64,000 nucleotides of DNA. Origin: Mongoliimonas terrestris. Its GTDB lineage: Bacteria; Pseudomonadota; Alphaproteobacteria; Rhizobiales; Pleomorphomonadaceae. Of the stretch, positions 42,526 to 53,676 are shown piece by piece (position 1 is the first letter of the stretch; the number at the start of each line of letters is the position of its first letter). The DNA is taken from contig NZ_MSIG01000003.1 in assembly GCF_001927285.1 (NCBI RefSeq), forward strand, positions 363,001 to 427,000. The letters run 5' to 3'. The translations under genes were made by a program, and so were the position numbers. The notes below the pieces were generated by a model. That model made no database searches and was not told the DNA's origin. It was given only the letters and a program-made list of their open reading frames with translations.

Positions 42526-43446
42526 ATGGGCCCCTATCTCCTCCGCCGCCTCGTCCAGTCGGCGCTGATCCTCCTCGGGGTCAGCTTCATCACCTTCGTG
42601 CTTCTCTATGTGCTGCCAGCGGACCCGGTGCGACAGATCGCCGGCCGCTCGGCGACGGCCGCCACCGTGGAGAGCATCCGCCGCCAGCTCGGCCTCGACC
42701 AGCCCTTCCTCGTCCAGTACGGCCGCTACCTGTTCGGCCTGATCCAGGGAGACCTCGGCCGCAGCTACCTGCAGAAGACGGAGGTCGCCGCCCTCATCGC
42801 CTCGCGCCTGCCGGCCACGCTGCTCCTGATGGCGGGCGCGATCGTGTGCGAGCTGGTGCTCGGCCTCGCCATGGGCATCGCCGCCGCGCTCTGGCGCGGC
42901 CGGGCCGCCGACCAGGTGCTGATGACCACCTCCTTCGTCACCGTCTCGGCGCCCCAGTTCGTGGTCGGCCTCCTCCTCCTCTACGTCTTCGCCGTCTGGC
43001 TCCGGTGGTTCCCGATCGGCGGATACGGCACCTTCGCCCATCTGGTGCTGCCGGCGCTCACCCTCGGCATCCTCGGCTCCGGCTGGTACGCCCGCATGAT
43101 GCGCTCGTCCATGATCGACGTGCTCCGGGCCGACTTCATCCGCACCGCCCGGGCCAAGGGCCTCGGCCGCGGCCGGGTGGTGCTCCGCCACGCGCTGCCC
43201 AACGCCATCCTGCCGGTGATCGCCATGATCGGCATCGACATCGGCATCTTCATGGGCGGCATCGTGGTGGTGGAAAGCGTGTTCGGCTGGCCGGGCATCG
43301 GCCAGCTCGCCTGGCAGGCGATCCAGCGCGTCGACATCCCCATCATCATGGGCGTCACCCTGGTGTCCGCCTGCGCCATCGTGATCGGCAACCTCCTCGC
43401 CGATCTCATCGCCCCCATGATCGATCCGCGGATCCGGCTGCGCTGA
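42526..43446 (+). CDS. Dipeptide/oligopeptide-type ABC transporter permease (DppB/OppB family)
   Basis: A 306-residue permease of the OppB family: N-terminal YLLRRLVQSALILLGVSFIT, the segment LGLDQPFLVQYGRYLFGLIQ GDLGRS, and the EAA loop DFIRTARAKGLGRGRVVLRH, plus VVVESVFGWPGIGQLAWQAI. Six helices are evident. It begins six bases after the DppC-like gene. Order here is C before B, the reverse of most dpp operons. Confidence 0.88.
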   Translation: MGPYLLRRLVQSALILLGVSFITFVLLYVLPADPVRQIAGRSATAATVESIRRQLGLDQPFLVQYGRYLFGLIQGDLGRSYLQKTEVAALIASRLPATLLLMAGAIVCELVLGLAMGIAAALWRGRAADQVLMTTSFVTVSAPQFVVGLLLLYVFAVWLRWFPIGGYGTFAHLVLPALTLGILGSGWYARMMRSSMIDVLRADFIRTARAKGLGRGRVVLRHALPNAILPVIAMIGIDIGIFMGGIVVVESVFGWPGIGQLAWQAIQRVDIPIIMGVTLVSACAIVIGNLLADLIAPMIDPRIRLR

Positions 43447-43502
43447 CCCGCCGCCGGGCCTCGTCTGTGTGCGTCATAAAAACCAGAGGACAGGAGCCCA
43501 AG

Positions 43503-45122
43503 ATGAAAAGACTGCTCGCCTCCACCGCGATCGCCCTGGCGCTGTCGCTTCCCGCCGTCGCCCAGGAGTACCAGCCGGATCCGGCCGCCAAGGCCGGCGG
43601 CACCATCACGGTCACCTACAAGGACGACGTGGCGACCCTCGACCCGGCCATCGGCTACGACTGGCAGAACTGGTCGATGATCAAGTCGCTGTTCGACGGC
43701 CTGATGGACTATGTCCCCGGCACCACCGAACTCCGGCCCGGCCTTGCGGAGAGCTACGAGATCTCCGACGACGGCCAGACCTTCACCTTCAAGCTGCGCA
43801 CCGGCGTGAAATTCCACAACGGCCGCGAGATGACCGCCGAGGACGTGAAATACTCCCTCGACCGCGTCACCTTGCCGGCCACCCAGTCGCCCGGCGCCGG
43901 CTTCTTCGGCTCCATCAAGGGCTTCGACCAGATGATGGACGGCTCGGCGACCACGCTCGCCGGCGTCACCGTGGTCGACCCGACCACCGTGAAGATCGAG
44001 CTCTCCCGGCCGGACGCCACCTTCCTCCACGTGATGGCGCTTAACTTCGCCTCGGTGGTGCCCAAGGAGGCGGTGGACGCCGCCAATGGCGACTTCGGCA
44101 AGCAGCCGGTCGGCACCGGCGCCTTCAAGCTCGCCGAGTGGACCCTCGGCCAGAAGCTCGTCTTCGAGAAGAACGCCGACTACTGGCGCGCGGGCGTGCC
44201 CTATCTGGACGGCGTCGTGTTCGAGGTCGGCCAGGAGCCGATCGTCGCGCTCCTCCGTCTCCAGAACGGCGAGGTCGACGTGCCCGGCGACGGCATCCCG
44301 CCGGCGAAGTTCGTCGAGGTGATGGGCGATCCGGCCCAGGCGGCGCGCGTGGTCGAGGGCGGGCAGCTACACACCGGCTACATCACGCTGAACGTAACGC
44401 TACCACCGCTCGACAAGCCGGAGGTCCGCAAGGCCATCAACATGGCCATCAACAAGGAGCGGATCACCCAGATCATCAATGGCCGCGCCGTGCCGGCGAC
44501 CCAGCCGCTGCCCCCGTCCATGCCCGGCTATACCGAGGGCTACGCGGGCATTCCCTATGACGTGGAAGGCGCCAAGAAGCTCCTCGCCGACGCCGGCCTT
44601 GCCGACGGCTTCGAGACCGAGCTCTACGTCATGAACACGGACCCGAACCCGCGCATCGCCCAGGCGATCCAGCAGGATCTGGCCGCCATCGGCGTCAAGG
44701 CGTCGATCCAGTCGCTCGCCCAGGCCAACGTGATCGAGGCTGGCGGCGCCGGCACGGCCCCCATGGTGTGGTCCGGCGGCATGGCCTGGATCGCCGACTT
44801 CCCGGATCCGTCCAATTTCTACGGCCCCATCCTCGGCTGCGCCGGGGCGGGCGAGGGCGGCTGGAACTGGTCCAAGTACTGCAACGAGGCGCTCGACGCC
44901 AAGGCGACCGAGGCCGACAGCATCACCGATGCGTCCAAAATGGCGGACCGCATGAAGCTCTGGTCCGACGTCTACATGGGTGTCATGGAAGACGCCCCGT
45001 GGGTGCCTGTCTTCAACGAGCAGCGCTACACCATGAAGTCGGAGCGCATGGGCGGCGCCGACGCGCTCTACGTCGATCCGGTGTCCATCCCGATCAACTA
45101 CGACTACGTCTACGTGAAGTGA
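43503..45122 (+). CDS. Peptide/amide-type ABC transporter substrate-binding protein (SBP_bac_5)
   Basis: A 539-residue periplasmic protein with a Sec signal (cut after AVAQ, about residue 21). SBP family 5 features are VATLDPAIGYDWQNWSMIKS, LRPGLAESYEISDDGQTFTF, VKFHNGREMTAEDVKYSLDR and GTGAFKLAEW. It delivers the ligand to the two permeases before it. In canonical dpp operons the binding protein comes first; here it is third after amiCR and the permeases. Followed after 3 bases by formamidase, hence an amide ligand is plausible. Confidence 0.88.
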   Translation: MKRLLASTAIALALSLPAVAQEYQPDPAAKAGGTITVTYKDDVATLDPAIGYDWQNWSMIKSLFDGLMDYVPGTTELRPGLAESYEISDDGQTFTFKLRTGVKFHNGREMTAEDVKYSLDRVTLPATQSPGAGFFGSIKGFDQMMDGSATTLAGVTVVDPTTVKIELSRPDATFLHVMALNFASVVPKEAVDAANGDFGKQPVGTGAFKLAEWTLGQKLVFEKNADYWRAGVPYLDGVVFEVGQEPIVALLRLQNGEVDVPGDGIPPAKFVEVMGDPAQAARVVEGGQLHTGYITLNVTLPPLDKPEVRKAINMAINKERITQIINGRAVPATQPLPPSMPGYTEGYAGIPYDVEGAKKLLADAGLADGFETELYVMNTDPNPRIAQAIQQDLAAIGVKASIQSLAQANVIEAGGAGTAPMVWSGGMAWIADFPDPSNFYGPILGCAGAGEGGWNWSKYCNEALDAKATEADSITDASKMADRMKLWSDVYMGVMEDAPWVPVFNEQRYTMKSERMGGADALYVDPVSIPINYDYVYVK

Positions 45123-45125
45123 TCC

Positions 45126-46066
45126 ATGTGCAAGCAGTGCAACTACACGATCCACGGGCATCAGAGCCATTTCGGCTGGGACAATACGTTCGCCCCGGCC
45201 GAAAGGGTCGCCCCCGGATCGACCATCCTCTTCCATTGTCATGACAGTTCGGCGGGCCAACTTGGCCCGTCGTCCACCCTGGAGGACGTGAGGACGCTCG
45301 ACTTCGGCCGGATCAACCCTGTGTCCGGGCCGATCTACGTGGAGGGCGCGGAGCCCGGCGACGCCATCAAGGTGACGATCGACAGCTTCGCCCCGTCGGG
45401 CCACGGCTGGACGGCCAACATCCCGGGCTTCGGGCTTCTGGCCGACCAGTTCACCGAGCCGGCGCTGCACGTGTGGACCTACGACACCACCAGCATGGCG
45501 CCGGCCATGTTCGGCACCCACGGCCGGGTGCCGCTGAAGCCCTTCGCCGGTACCATCGGCAACGCCCTCGCCGAGCCGGGCCACCACACGGTGGTCCCGC
45601 CCCGGCGGGTCGGCGGCAACCTGGACATCCGGGACCTTGCCGCCGGCACGACCCTCTACCTCCCGGTGGAGGTGGCCGGCGCGCTCTTCAGCGTCGGCGA
45701 CACCCACGCCGCCCAGGGCGACGGGGAGGTCTGCGGCACGGCGATCGAAAGCCCGATGGACGTGGTGCTGACCCTCGACCTCGTGAAGGGCGCCAACCTG
45801 AAGACGCCCCGCTTCACGACGCCCGGACCGGTCACCCGGCACCTGGACGCCAAGGGCTACGAGGTGACGACGGGCATCGGTCCCGACCTGATGACGGCCG
45901 CCCGCCACGCGGTCGCCGACATGGTCGACTTCCTGGCTACAAACCGCAACATGACGCCCGTTGAAGCCTACATGTTGGTCTCCACTTGCGGGGATCTCCG
46001 CATCTCGGAGATCGTCGACATGCCGAACTGGGTGGTGAGCTTCTACTTCCCCCGGTGCGTCTTCGA

Positions 46067-46070
<4 letters not shown>
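45126..46070 (+). CDS. Acetamidase/formamidase family hydrolase (second copy, divergent)
   Basis: A 314-residue FmdA_AmdA-family enzyme. It begins MCKQCNYTIHGHQSHFGWDN, an unusual cysteine-containing N-terminus, and shares with the enzyme at 12278 the segments GPIYVEGAEPGDAIKV, RRVGGNLDIRDLAAGTTLYL and AAQGDGEVC, while most other positions differ. It presumably splits the imported amide into acid and ammonia. Its stop overlaps the ATPase gene start (ATGA). AmiE-type amidases, the usual targets of AmiCR, are absent. Confidence 0.88.
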
Positions 46071-47845
<1,775 letters not shown>

Positions 47846-47884
47846 CGGTTGACGGAGGGGGCAATCCCCCGACAGCGCACCACC

Positions 47885-48003
47885 ATCGTCATGGTCCGCG
47901 CCGGCGGACCACCCACGCATGCTCTTGTTTTAGGGCCGTTTTCAGCGGTTTCTGTCGTCGTCGCCCAAAGCGTGGGTGGTCCGCCTTCGCGGACCATGAC
48001 GAT
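47885..48003. repeat. REP doublet: inverted pair of 34-bp palindromic repeats
   Basis: The left arm (47885-47918) and right arm (47970-48003) are reverse complements at 32 of 34 positions, separated by a 51-base spacer. Each arm contains a 7-bp hairpin GGTCCGC/GCGGACC. A partial third copy lies at 63978-64000. The layout equals REP doublets/BIMEs that are spread by REP-associated tyrosine transposases. It occupies the gap between the ABC ATPase fusion and the next ATPase gene. Confidence 0.85.
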
Positions 48004-48104
48004 CGGTAGGATCAGAGCGGCCGACTGTACCGCACCACCCGGACCTCCCCGTCATCCCGCCGTCATCAAGCGCGGATACCGGCGGGCGGAAACAGGAGAC
48101 CGGC

Positions 48105-49151
48105 ATGACCTCCATCCGCCTCGACGGCGTGTCCAAGGCCTTCGGGCCGCACCAGGCCCTCGTCGACGTGTCGCTTGACTTCGCGGACGGCTCGTTCACG
48201 GCCTTGCTCGGCCCGTCCGGCTGCGGCAAGACCACCATCCTCCGCCTCCTTGCCGGCTTCGAGCGGCCGACCGCGGGCCGCGTGCTCTTCGACGGCGCCG
48301 TCGTATCCGCGCCGGATCGGAGCCTGCCGCCGGAAGAGCGCGACGTCGGCGTGGTGTTCCAGTCCTACGCGCTCTGGCCGCACATGACGGTGGCGGAGAA
48401 CGTCGCCTATCCCCTCCAAGCGCGGCGCCGACCGGCGGACTCCGTGCGCCGGGAGGTGGCTGCCGCCCTCGACCAGGTGAACCTTTCGGCCTACGCCGAC
48501 CGGCGCCCGGACGCGCTCTCCGGCGGCCAGCGGCAGCGGGTGGCGCTTGCCCGCGCCATCGTGGCGGATACAAGGGCGGTGCTCTTCGACGAACCGCTCG
48601 CCAACCTCGACGTCCACCTCCGCGCCCGGCTGGTGGAGGAATTCCGCCGCATCCACCGCCAGACCGGCCGCACCATGGTCTATGTCACCCACGACCAGGC
48701 CGAGGCGATCGCGCTCGCCGACCGGCTGGTGGTGATGGCGGCGGGCCGGATCCTGCAGGTCGCGGACCCGCGCACCGTCTACCGCTCGCCGGCCAGCGAG
48801 ACCGTGGCGGCCTTCGTCGGGCGCGGCGCCGTGGTGGACGCGGCGGCGTCCGCCGTGGAGGCCGGCCGCGCCGCCGTCCGCCTCGCCGGCGCGACGCTGG
48901 ACGTGCGGGCGGCGCCGGGCGTGACCGCCGGTCCGGTGCGGCTGCTTCTCCGACCGGAGGCGCTCGCGGCGACGCCGGACGGGGCGCTCGCCGGCACGGT
49001 GGTCCGCTCCACCTACCGGGGGCCGGTCAGCGAGCTGGAGGTGGCCCTCATGGACGGGTCGCGGCTCCATCTGGACACGCCGGACGACTGGGCCGAGGGC
49101 ATGGCGATCCGGCTCCACGCCACCGACGGCTGGGCGATGCCGCCGGCCTGA
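48105..49151 (+). CDS. ABC transporter ATP-binding protein (FbpC/PotA type)
   Basis: A 348-residue ATPase with Walker A GPSGCGKT (about residues 38-45), signature LSGGQRQRVALARAI, Walker B VLFDEPLANLD, and a C-terminal TOBE-type domain (PVRLLLRPEALAATPDGALA), typical for Fe3+, spermidine or phosphonate importers. It faces the permease gene tail-to-tail with only 12 bases between stops, an unusual arrangement, but it is the obvious ATPase partner of that system. Confidence 0.88.
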   Translation: MTSIRLDGVSKAFGPHQALVDVSLDFADGSFTALLGPSGCGKTTILRLLAGFERPTAGRVLFDGAVVSAPDRSLPPEERDVGVVFQSYALWPHMTVAENVAYPLQARRRPADSVRREVAAALDQVNLSAYADRRPDALSGGQRQRVALARAIVADTRAVLFDEPLANLDVHLRARLVEEFRRIHRQTGRTMVYVTHDQAEAIALADRLVVMAAGRILQVADPRTVYRSPASETVAAFVGRGAVVDAAASAVEAGRAAVRLAGATLDVRAAPGVTAGPVRLLLRPEALAATPDGALAGTVVRSTYRGPVSELEVALMDGSRLHLDTPDDWAEGMAIRLHATDGWAMPPA

Positions 49152-49163
49152 TACGGACCCGCC

Positions 49164-50888
49164 CTACCGCCAGGGGAGAACACCCGGCGGCAGCCGGCGG
49201 CCGAGCCGGTCGATCACCGCGAGCACCAGGAGCGCCACCACCAGCGTCGCCACCGCGATAGCGGCGGCGAGCGTGCCGTAGCCGCCGTCCTCCAGGTTGA
49301 AGAGCACCACGCCGAGGGTTTCGGTGCCGCTCGACCAGAGGAGGGCCGAGACCGTCAGCTCGTTGAACGCGGACAAAAAGACCAGGAGCCCGCCGGCGAG
49401 CGCCGCCGGCAGGAGCGGTGGCACCACGACGGTGACGAGGCGCCGCGCCGGTCGGGCGCCGGCTGCGGCGGCGGCCTCCTCCAGTTCGCGCGGCAGGGCC
49501 GCGAGCGCGGCGGTAACCGGCTTCAGGGCGAGCGGCAGGAAGCGGGAGAGGTAGGCGAAAAGGATGATCCAGGGCGTCGCGTAGAGCGAAATGCCGAGGA
49601 GAGGCAACGGCTTCAGGAAGATCAGGATGCACGCGATGGCGAGCACGATGCCGGGCAAAGCATAAGGCATGTCGGCGATGCCTTCGATCAGCCGGGCGAG
49701 CCGGCGTGGCATGCGGTCGAGCCCGCGCGCGAGGAGGATGGCGAGCACCGCCACGATGAGGGCGGCCGCGCCGGCCAGGAGCAGCGAGTTGCGGAAGGCC
49801 CGCACGGTGACGGCCTGGCGGGTCAGCACCTCCACATAGTTGGAGAGCGTCACCGTGTCGGCCCTCAGCGGCACGCCGAAGGTCGGAATGAGGGAGGCGG
49901 CGACGAGGCCGGCGAGCGGCACGAGGAGCGCGGCCCCGACCACCAGGAAGGCGAGCCCCGCCGCCGGCACGCGCCATCGCCCGAGCGGCAAACGGATCGG
50001 CGCGCCCGCCGCGATCGCCGTCCGGCCCCCGAGCGCCAGCGCCTGCAGGCCGATGGAGACGGCCGCGATGGCGCCGACCAGCACGGAGAGAGCCGCCACG
50101 TCCGGCAGAACCCGCGGGCCGCTGCTGGCGAGCTGCTGGTAGATGAGTGTCGGCAGCGTCGTGTAGCCGACCGGCAGGCCGAGAAGGGCCGGGATCCCGA
50201 AATTGCCGATCCCGGCCACGAAGGCGAGGGCCGCCGCCGCCACCAGATGCGGCCGGAGCAGCGGCAGCACCACCGTGCGAAGCGCCATCGCTTGCGAGGC
50301 GCCGGCCACCCGGGCGGCCTCGATCAGGTCGCGCGGGATGGCCGCAAGGCCCGCCCGCACGGTGAGGAAGACGAGCGGGGCGTGCTGGACCGCGTAAAGG
50401 AGTACGATGCCGTTGCGGCCGAGGAGCGGGTTGGGCGTGCCGGGCGGCGGCTTCAGGCCGACGAGGTCGAGGAGCGGGCTCGCCGGGCCGAAGGCTTTCA
50501 GGTAAGCGAGCGCCGTCACCTGGGGGGCGATCATCAGCGGCAGGATGAGGAGGAGCGCGAACAGGCGCCGGCCGGGCATGTCGGAGGCGCCCACGGCCAC
50601 GGCGGCCGGCACTCCGAGGAGGAGCGCGCCGATCATGCCGAGGGCCGACACCTCCAGGGTGCGCCAGGTGGCGGCGAGCGCGGCCGGGCTCGTCACAACG
50701 GCGAGGAAACCCGGCGCGGCGGCGTCGGCGCCGGGCGCGAGCGCCACCATCGCCAGTCGGGCGAGCGGCAGCAGCGACAGGAGGGCGATGACGAGAACGG
50801 GCAAGCCGGCCGCCCCGAGGGCGACCGGCAAGCGTGGCAGGCGAACGGGCACCGGGGCGCCCGCCTTCAGGCGAAAGACGCGGCTCAC
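49164..50888 (-). CDS. Fe3+-type ABC transporter permease with two fused permease domains (FbpB-like)
   Basis: A 574-residue protein containing two BPD_transp_1 domains (about residues 60-270 and 340-565), each with six helices and an EAA loop (RDLIEAARVAGASQAMALRT; RELEEAAAAAGARPARRLVT). Duplicate-domain permeases are typical of FbpB/SfuB iron and 2-aminoethylphosphonate importers. The GTG start at 50888 lies 5 bases after the binding-protein stop. The ligand cannot be told from sequence. Confidence 0.87.
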   Translation of the reverse strand: MSRVFRLKAGAPVPVRLPRLPVALGAAGLPVLVIALLSLLPLARLAMVALAPGADAAAPGFLAVVTSPAALAATWRTLEVSALGMIGALLLGVPAAVAVGASDMPGRRLFALLLILPLMIAPQVTALAYLKAFGPASPLLDLVGLKPPPGTPNPLLGRNGIVLLYAVQHAPLVFLTVRAGLAAIPRDLIEAARVAGASQAMALRTVVLPLLRPHLVAAAALAFVAGIGNFGIPALLGLPVGYTTLPTLIYQQLASSGPRVLPDVAALSVLVGAIAAVSIGLQALALGGRTAIAAGAPIRLPLGRWRVPAAGLAFLVVGAALLVPLAGLVAASLIPTFGVPLRADTVTLSNYVEVLTRQAVTVRAFRNSLLLAGAAALIVAVLAILLARGLDRMPRRLARLIEGIADMPYALPGIVLAIACILIFLKPLPLLGISLYATPWIILFAYLSRFLPLALKPVTAALAALPRELEEAAAAAGARPARRLVTVVVPPLLPAALAGGLLVFLSAFNELTVSALLWSSGTETLGVVLFNLEDGGYGTLAAAIAVATLVVALLVLAVIDRLGRRLPPGVLPWR

Positions 50889-50893
50889 ACCGG

Positions 50894-51874
50894 TCAGGGC
50901 GTGGCGCCGAAGATCTGGCCGAAGGTGTCGCGGTTCTTCTGCTCGTCGGCGAGCGCCTTCGCGGCGTCGAACGGCAGCACCTTGATGGCCGAGCGGTCCG
51001 GGTAGCCGGCCGGCAGGGCGACCGCCGGGTGCGCCGGGATATAGCCCTGGGCGCTCGCGAGCGTCTGGCCCTCCTCGGAGATGAGGAAGTCCACGAAGGC
51101 CTTGGCGGCGTCCGGGTTCTTGGTGGAGGCCATGATGGCGACCGGCTCGGTGACGGCAGACACGCCCTCGGCGGGGAAGACGAACTCGACCGGCGCGCCC
51201 TTGGCCTTCTCGCGGATCGGCATGAAGTCGACGATCATGCCGTAGAGCTTCTCGCCGCCGGCCACCGCCTGCAGCACGCCGCCGTTGGCGCCCTGGGCGA
51301 GCGCGCCATTCTCGGCGAGCGCCTTGTAGAAGTCCCAGCCCTCGGGAAGGTTGGAAGTCAGCGTCACCGTGTGGATGAGCGCGGCGCCGGAGGCGAGCGG
51401 GCTCGGCAGGATCACCTGACCCTTGGCGGCCTCGGCGGTGAGGTCCTTCCAGGAGGTCGGCTTCATCGGGGCGGCGGTGTTGTAGACGATGCCGGTGGTG
51501 ATGAGCTTGGTGGAGAAATAGGTCTTGGCCGCGTCGTGCAGGCCGGCGTCGTAGGCCGACACGTCGGCGCCTTCGTGGGCCATCAGCAGGCCCTCGGCCT
51601 TGAGGCCTTCCATGGTCACCACGTCGGCGATCAGGAGCACGTCGGCCTGGGGCGCGCCGGCTTCGATCTCGGCGCGGAGCTTGGCCATCACCTTCGGGGT
51701 GCCGTCGCGGACGAACTCCACGGTCACGCCCGGGTTGGCGGCCATGAAGGCGTCGACGGTCTGCTGGGCGTCGGCGTTCGGCTGGCTGGTGTAGAGCACC
51801 AGCTTGCCCTCGAGCGCCTGGGCGGCGCCGGTGAGAAGAGCGAGGGTGAGGGCGGCGGTTGCAAGACGGCGCAT
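50894..51874 (-). CDS. ABC transporter substrate-binding protein (Fe3+/2-AEP type, SBP family 1-like)
   Basis: A 326-residue periplasmic protein with a Sec signal (cut near AQA, residue 20), then LVLYTSQPNADAQQTVDAFM, the start pattern of FbpA/AfuA-type proteins. GAPQADVLLIADVVTMEGLK and VTEPVAIMASTKNPDAAKAF follow. The Tyr pair that binds iron in FbpA is not obvious, so the ligand may be a phosphonate or other anion. It lies 145 bases after fixX in the same direction and could receive read-through from the fix operon. Confidence 0.82.
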   Translation of the reverse strand: MRRLATAALTLALLTGAAQALEGKLVLYTSQPNADAQQTVDAFMAANPGVTVEFVRDGTPKVMAKLRAEIEAGAPQADVLLIADVVTMEGLKAEGLLMAHEGADVSAYDAGLHDAAKTYFSTKLITTGIVYNTAAPMKPTSWKDLTAEAAKGQVILPSPLASGAALIHTVTLTSNLPEGWDFYKALAENGALAQGANGGVLQAVAGGEKLYGMIVDFMPIREKAKGAPVEFVFPAEGVSAVTEPVAIMASTKNPDAAKAFVDFLISEEGQTLASAQGYIPAHPAVALPAGYPDRSAIKVLPFDAAKALADEQKNRDTFGQIFGATP

Positions 51875-52019
51875 AGGGAGGGGTCTCCGGTCGGGTCAAG
51901 GACGAACGGCACCCGGCGGCGATCCCGTGCGCTGGGCAGGGGTCGCCGACGGTCCCGCTTCGTCTAGTGACCTTGGAAGACAGTCCTATGACGCTTGCAT
52001 CCTAGTAAGCCGGCTTGCC

Positions 52020-52319
52020 TCAGCCGAACTTGAACAGCACGCCGTAGCCGCCGCGCGGGTAGTTCCAGGTGATCTCGCCGGTCTCCTCGCAGAGGACCCG
52101 GCAGGTGCCGCATTCCATGCAGCCGTCCGCCACGATCTCCACCTGTCCGGCGTCGTTCTTGGCATAGCAGCCGGCCGGGCAGATCTTGGTCATGGCGACC
52201 AGATTGGCGGACGGGGTCTCGTGCGGCGTCACCGTGATGTGCGGCTTGCCGGCGTCCACCTGATAACGGTTCTGGTAGAGCTTCTCCTCGACCCGAGGAG
52301 CTTTGACGGGGGCGGTCAT
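52020..52319 (-). CDS. fixX: Ferredoxin-like protein FixX
   Basis: A 99-residue protein with cysteines C47 and C51 (TKICPAGCY) and a C-terminal 4Fe-4S set C67-X2-C70-X2-C73-X3-C77 ([13 protein letters not shown]), the layout of FixX. It passes electrons from the FixABC bifurcating complex toward nitrogenase. It is the last gene of fixABCX, 27 bases after fixC. Confidence 0.95.
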   Translation of the reverse strand: MTAPVKAPRVEEKLYQNRYQVDAGKPHITVTPHETPSANLVAMTKICPAGCYAKNDAGQVEIVADGCMECGTCRVLCEETGEITWNYPRGGYGVLFKFG

Positions 52320-52346
52320 GGGTCGGTCCTCCGGTGGGGTTTCGGT

Positions 52347-53654
52347 TCAGCGCCAGGCACGGGCGAGGCGGAAGGCGTCGCCCACGAGGCCGGTCCACGA
52401 CCGGGTGCGGGCGAAATTGCGCAGGGTGGCCTTCTCCTTGTCGAGCTTCGGCGTGCCGTCGACGCGCACGAAGTCCTCCATGGCCTTGGCGACCAGCTGC
52501 GGATAGGTGAGGAAGAAGTTGGACGAGTGCGTGTGCAGCAGCTTCGGCATGTCCTTGTACTTCTTCAGGTCCTTCATGACGAAGCTGCCGTCCACCAGGG
52601 TCTTGTAGAGAGCGAGGTTGTCCTTGGTGAAGGGCAGCTTGCGCGACTTGAGCTGGAAGATGGCCTCGGCGGCGAGCCGGCCGGTCGTCATGGCGAGGTT
52701 GGAGCCCTCGCGGTGGATGGCGTTGTTGAACTGGGCGGCATCGCCCACCACCACCCAGCCGTCGCCGAAGAGCTGCGGAATGGCCTTGTAGCCACCCTCC
52801 GGAATGAGGTGGGCGGCGTATTCCTTGATCTCCGCATCGGCGAGCAGCGGGCGGATCGACGGGTGCTGGCGGAAGGCGTCGAGCAGGCCGTAGGGGGTCT
52901 CGTCGCCCTCGGCGAAGTCGGAGACGAGGCAGCCGAAGCCGACCGAGAGGCTCTCCTTGTTGGTGTAGACGAAGCCCATGCCGGTCATCCCCTTGGAGAT
53001 GGTGCCGGCGGCCTCGATCACCGCGCCTGCGTCGCCGTCGAGGTTGAAGCGCGCCTCGATGGTCTCGCGCGGCATGAAGTGCATCTCCTTGACGGCGAGC
53101 GCCACCTGGGCCGCCTTCGGCCGGTCGCGCAGACCCGCCCGGGTGCCGAGAAGGCCGTTGACGCCTTCGGCGAGCACCACCACGTCGGCGTAGATCGGCC
53201 CGCCGGCCCGGTCGGTGCGCACGCCGATCACCGCGCCGTCGCGGCCGGTGACGAGATCCGTCACGGTCGTTTCGGTGAGGACGATCGCGCCCTTCTCCCG
53301 CACCTTGCCGTTGAACCAGCGGTCGAACTGGGAACGGATGATGGTGTAGCGGTTCGGCTTCTCCTCGTTGAAGGCGTCGGACCGATAGTGCATGCCCGTG
53401 TGGGCGGTGTCGGACATCATCCAGAAGCGCTGTTCCACCAGGTGGCGCTCCAGCGGCGCGTCCTCCCGGAAGTCCGGGATGATCTTCTCCAGCATGTCGG
53501 CGTAGAGGATGGCGCCCTGCACGTTCTTGGAGCCGGGGTATTCGCCCCGCTCCAGCTGCAGGACCTTCAGCCCCCGCTCGGCCATCACGTAGGCGGCGGC
53601 GTTGCCGGACATGCCGGCGCCGATGACGATGGCGTCGAACTTCTCTTCGGCCAT
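52347..53654 (-). CDS. fixC: Electron-transfer flavoprotein:quinone oxidoreductase FixC
   Basis: A 435-residue FAD protein. The Rossmann motif [20 protein letters not shown] (about residues 11-30) opens the protein, with [20 protein letters not shown] at the FAD ribityl-binding part. FixC takes the high-potential branch of flavin bifurcation (to quinone) while FixAB and FixX yield low-potential electrons for nitrogen fixation. It lies 22 bases after fixB. The length is standard. Confidence 0.95.
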   Translation of the reverse strand: MAEEKFDAIVIGAGMSGNAAAYVMAERGLKVLQLERGEYPGSKNVQGAILYADMLEKIIPDFREDAPLERHLVEQRFWMMSDTAHTGMHYRSDAFNEEKPNRYTIIRSQFDRWFNGKVREKGAIVLTETTVTDLVTGRDGAVIGVRTDRAGGPIYADVVVLAEGVNGLLGTRAGLRDRPKAAQVALAVKEMHFMPRETIEARFNLDGDAGAVIEAAGTISKGMTGMGFVYTNKESLSVGFGCLVSDFAEGDETPYGLLDAFRQHPSIRPLLADAEIKEYAAHLIPEGGYKAIPQLFGDGWVVVGDAAQFNNAIHREGSNLAMTTGRLAAEAIFQLKSRKLPFTKDNLALYKTLVDGSFVMKDLKKYKDMPKLLHTHSSNFFLTYPQLVAKAMEDFVRVDGTPKLDKEKATLRNFARTRSWTGLVGDAFRLARAWR

Positions 53655-53676
53655 GGCGGGTCTCCTTCCGGGCGGC

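Noticed and set aside
50894..51874. Molybdate-binding protein (ModA) for the SBP beside fixABCX
   Set aside because: The N-terminal LVLYTSQPNADAQ pattern and the fused double permease fit the Fe3+/phosphonate group; ModB is a short single-domain permease.
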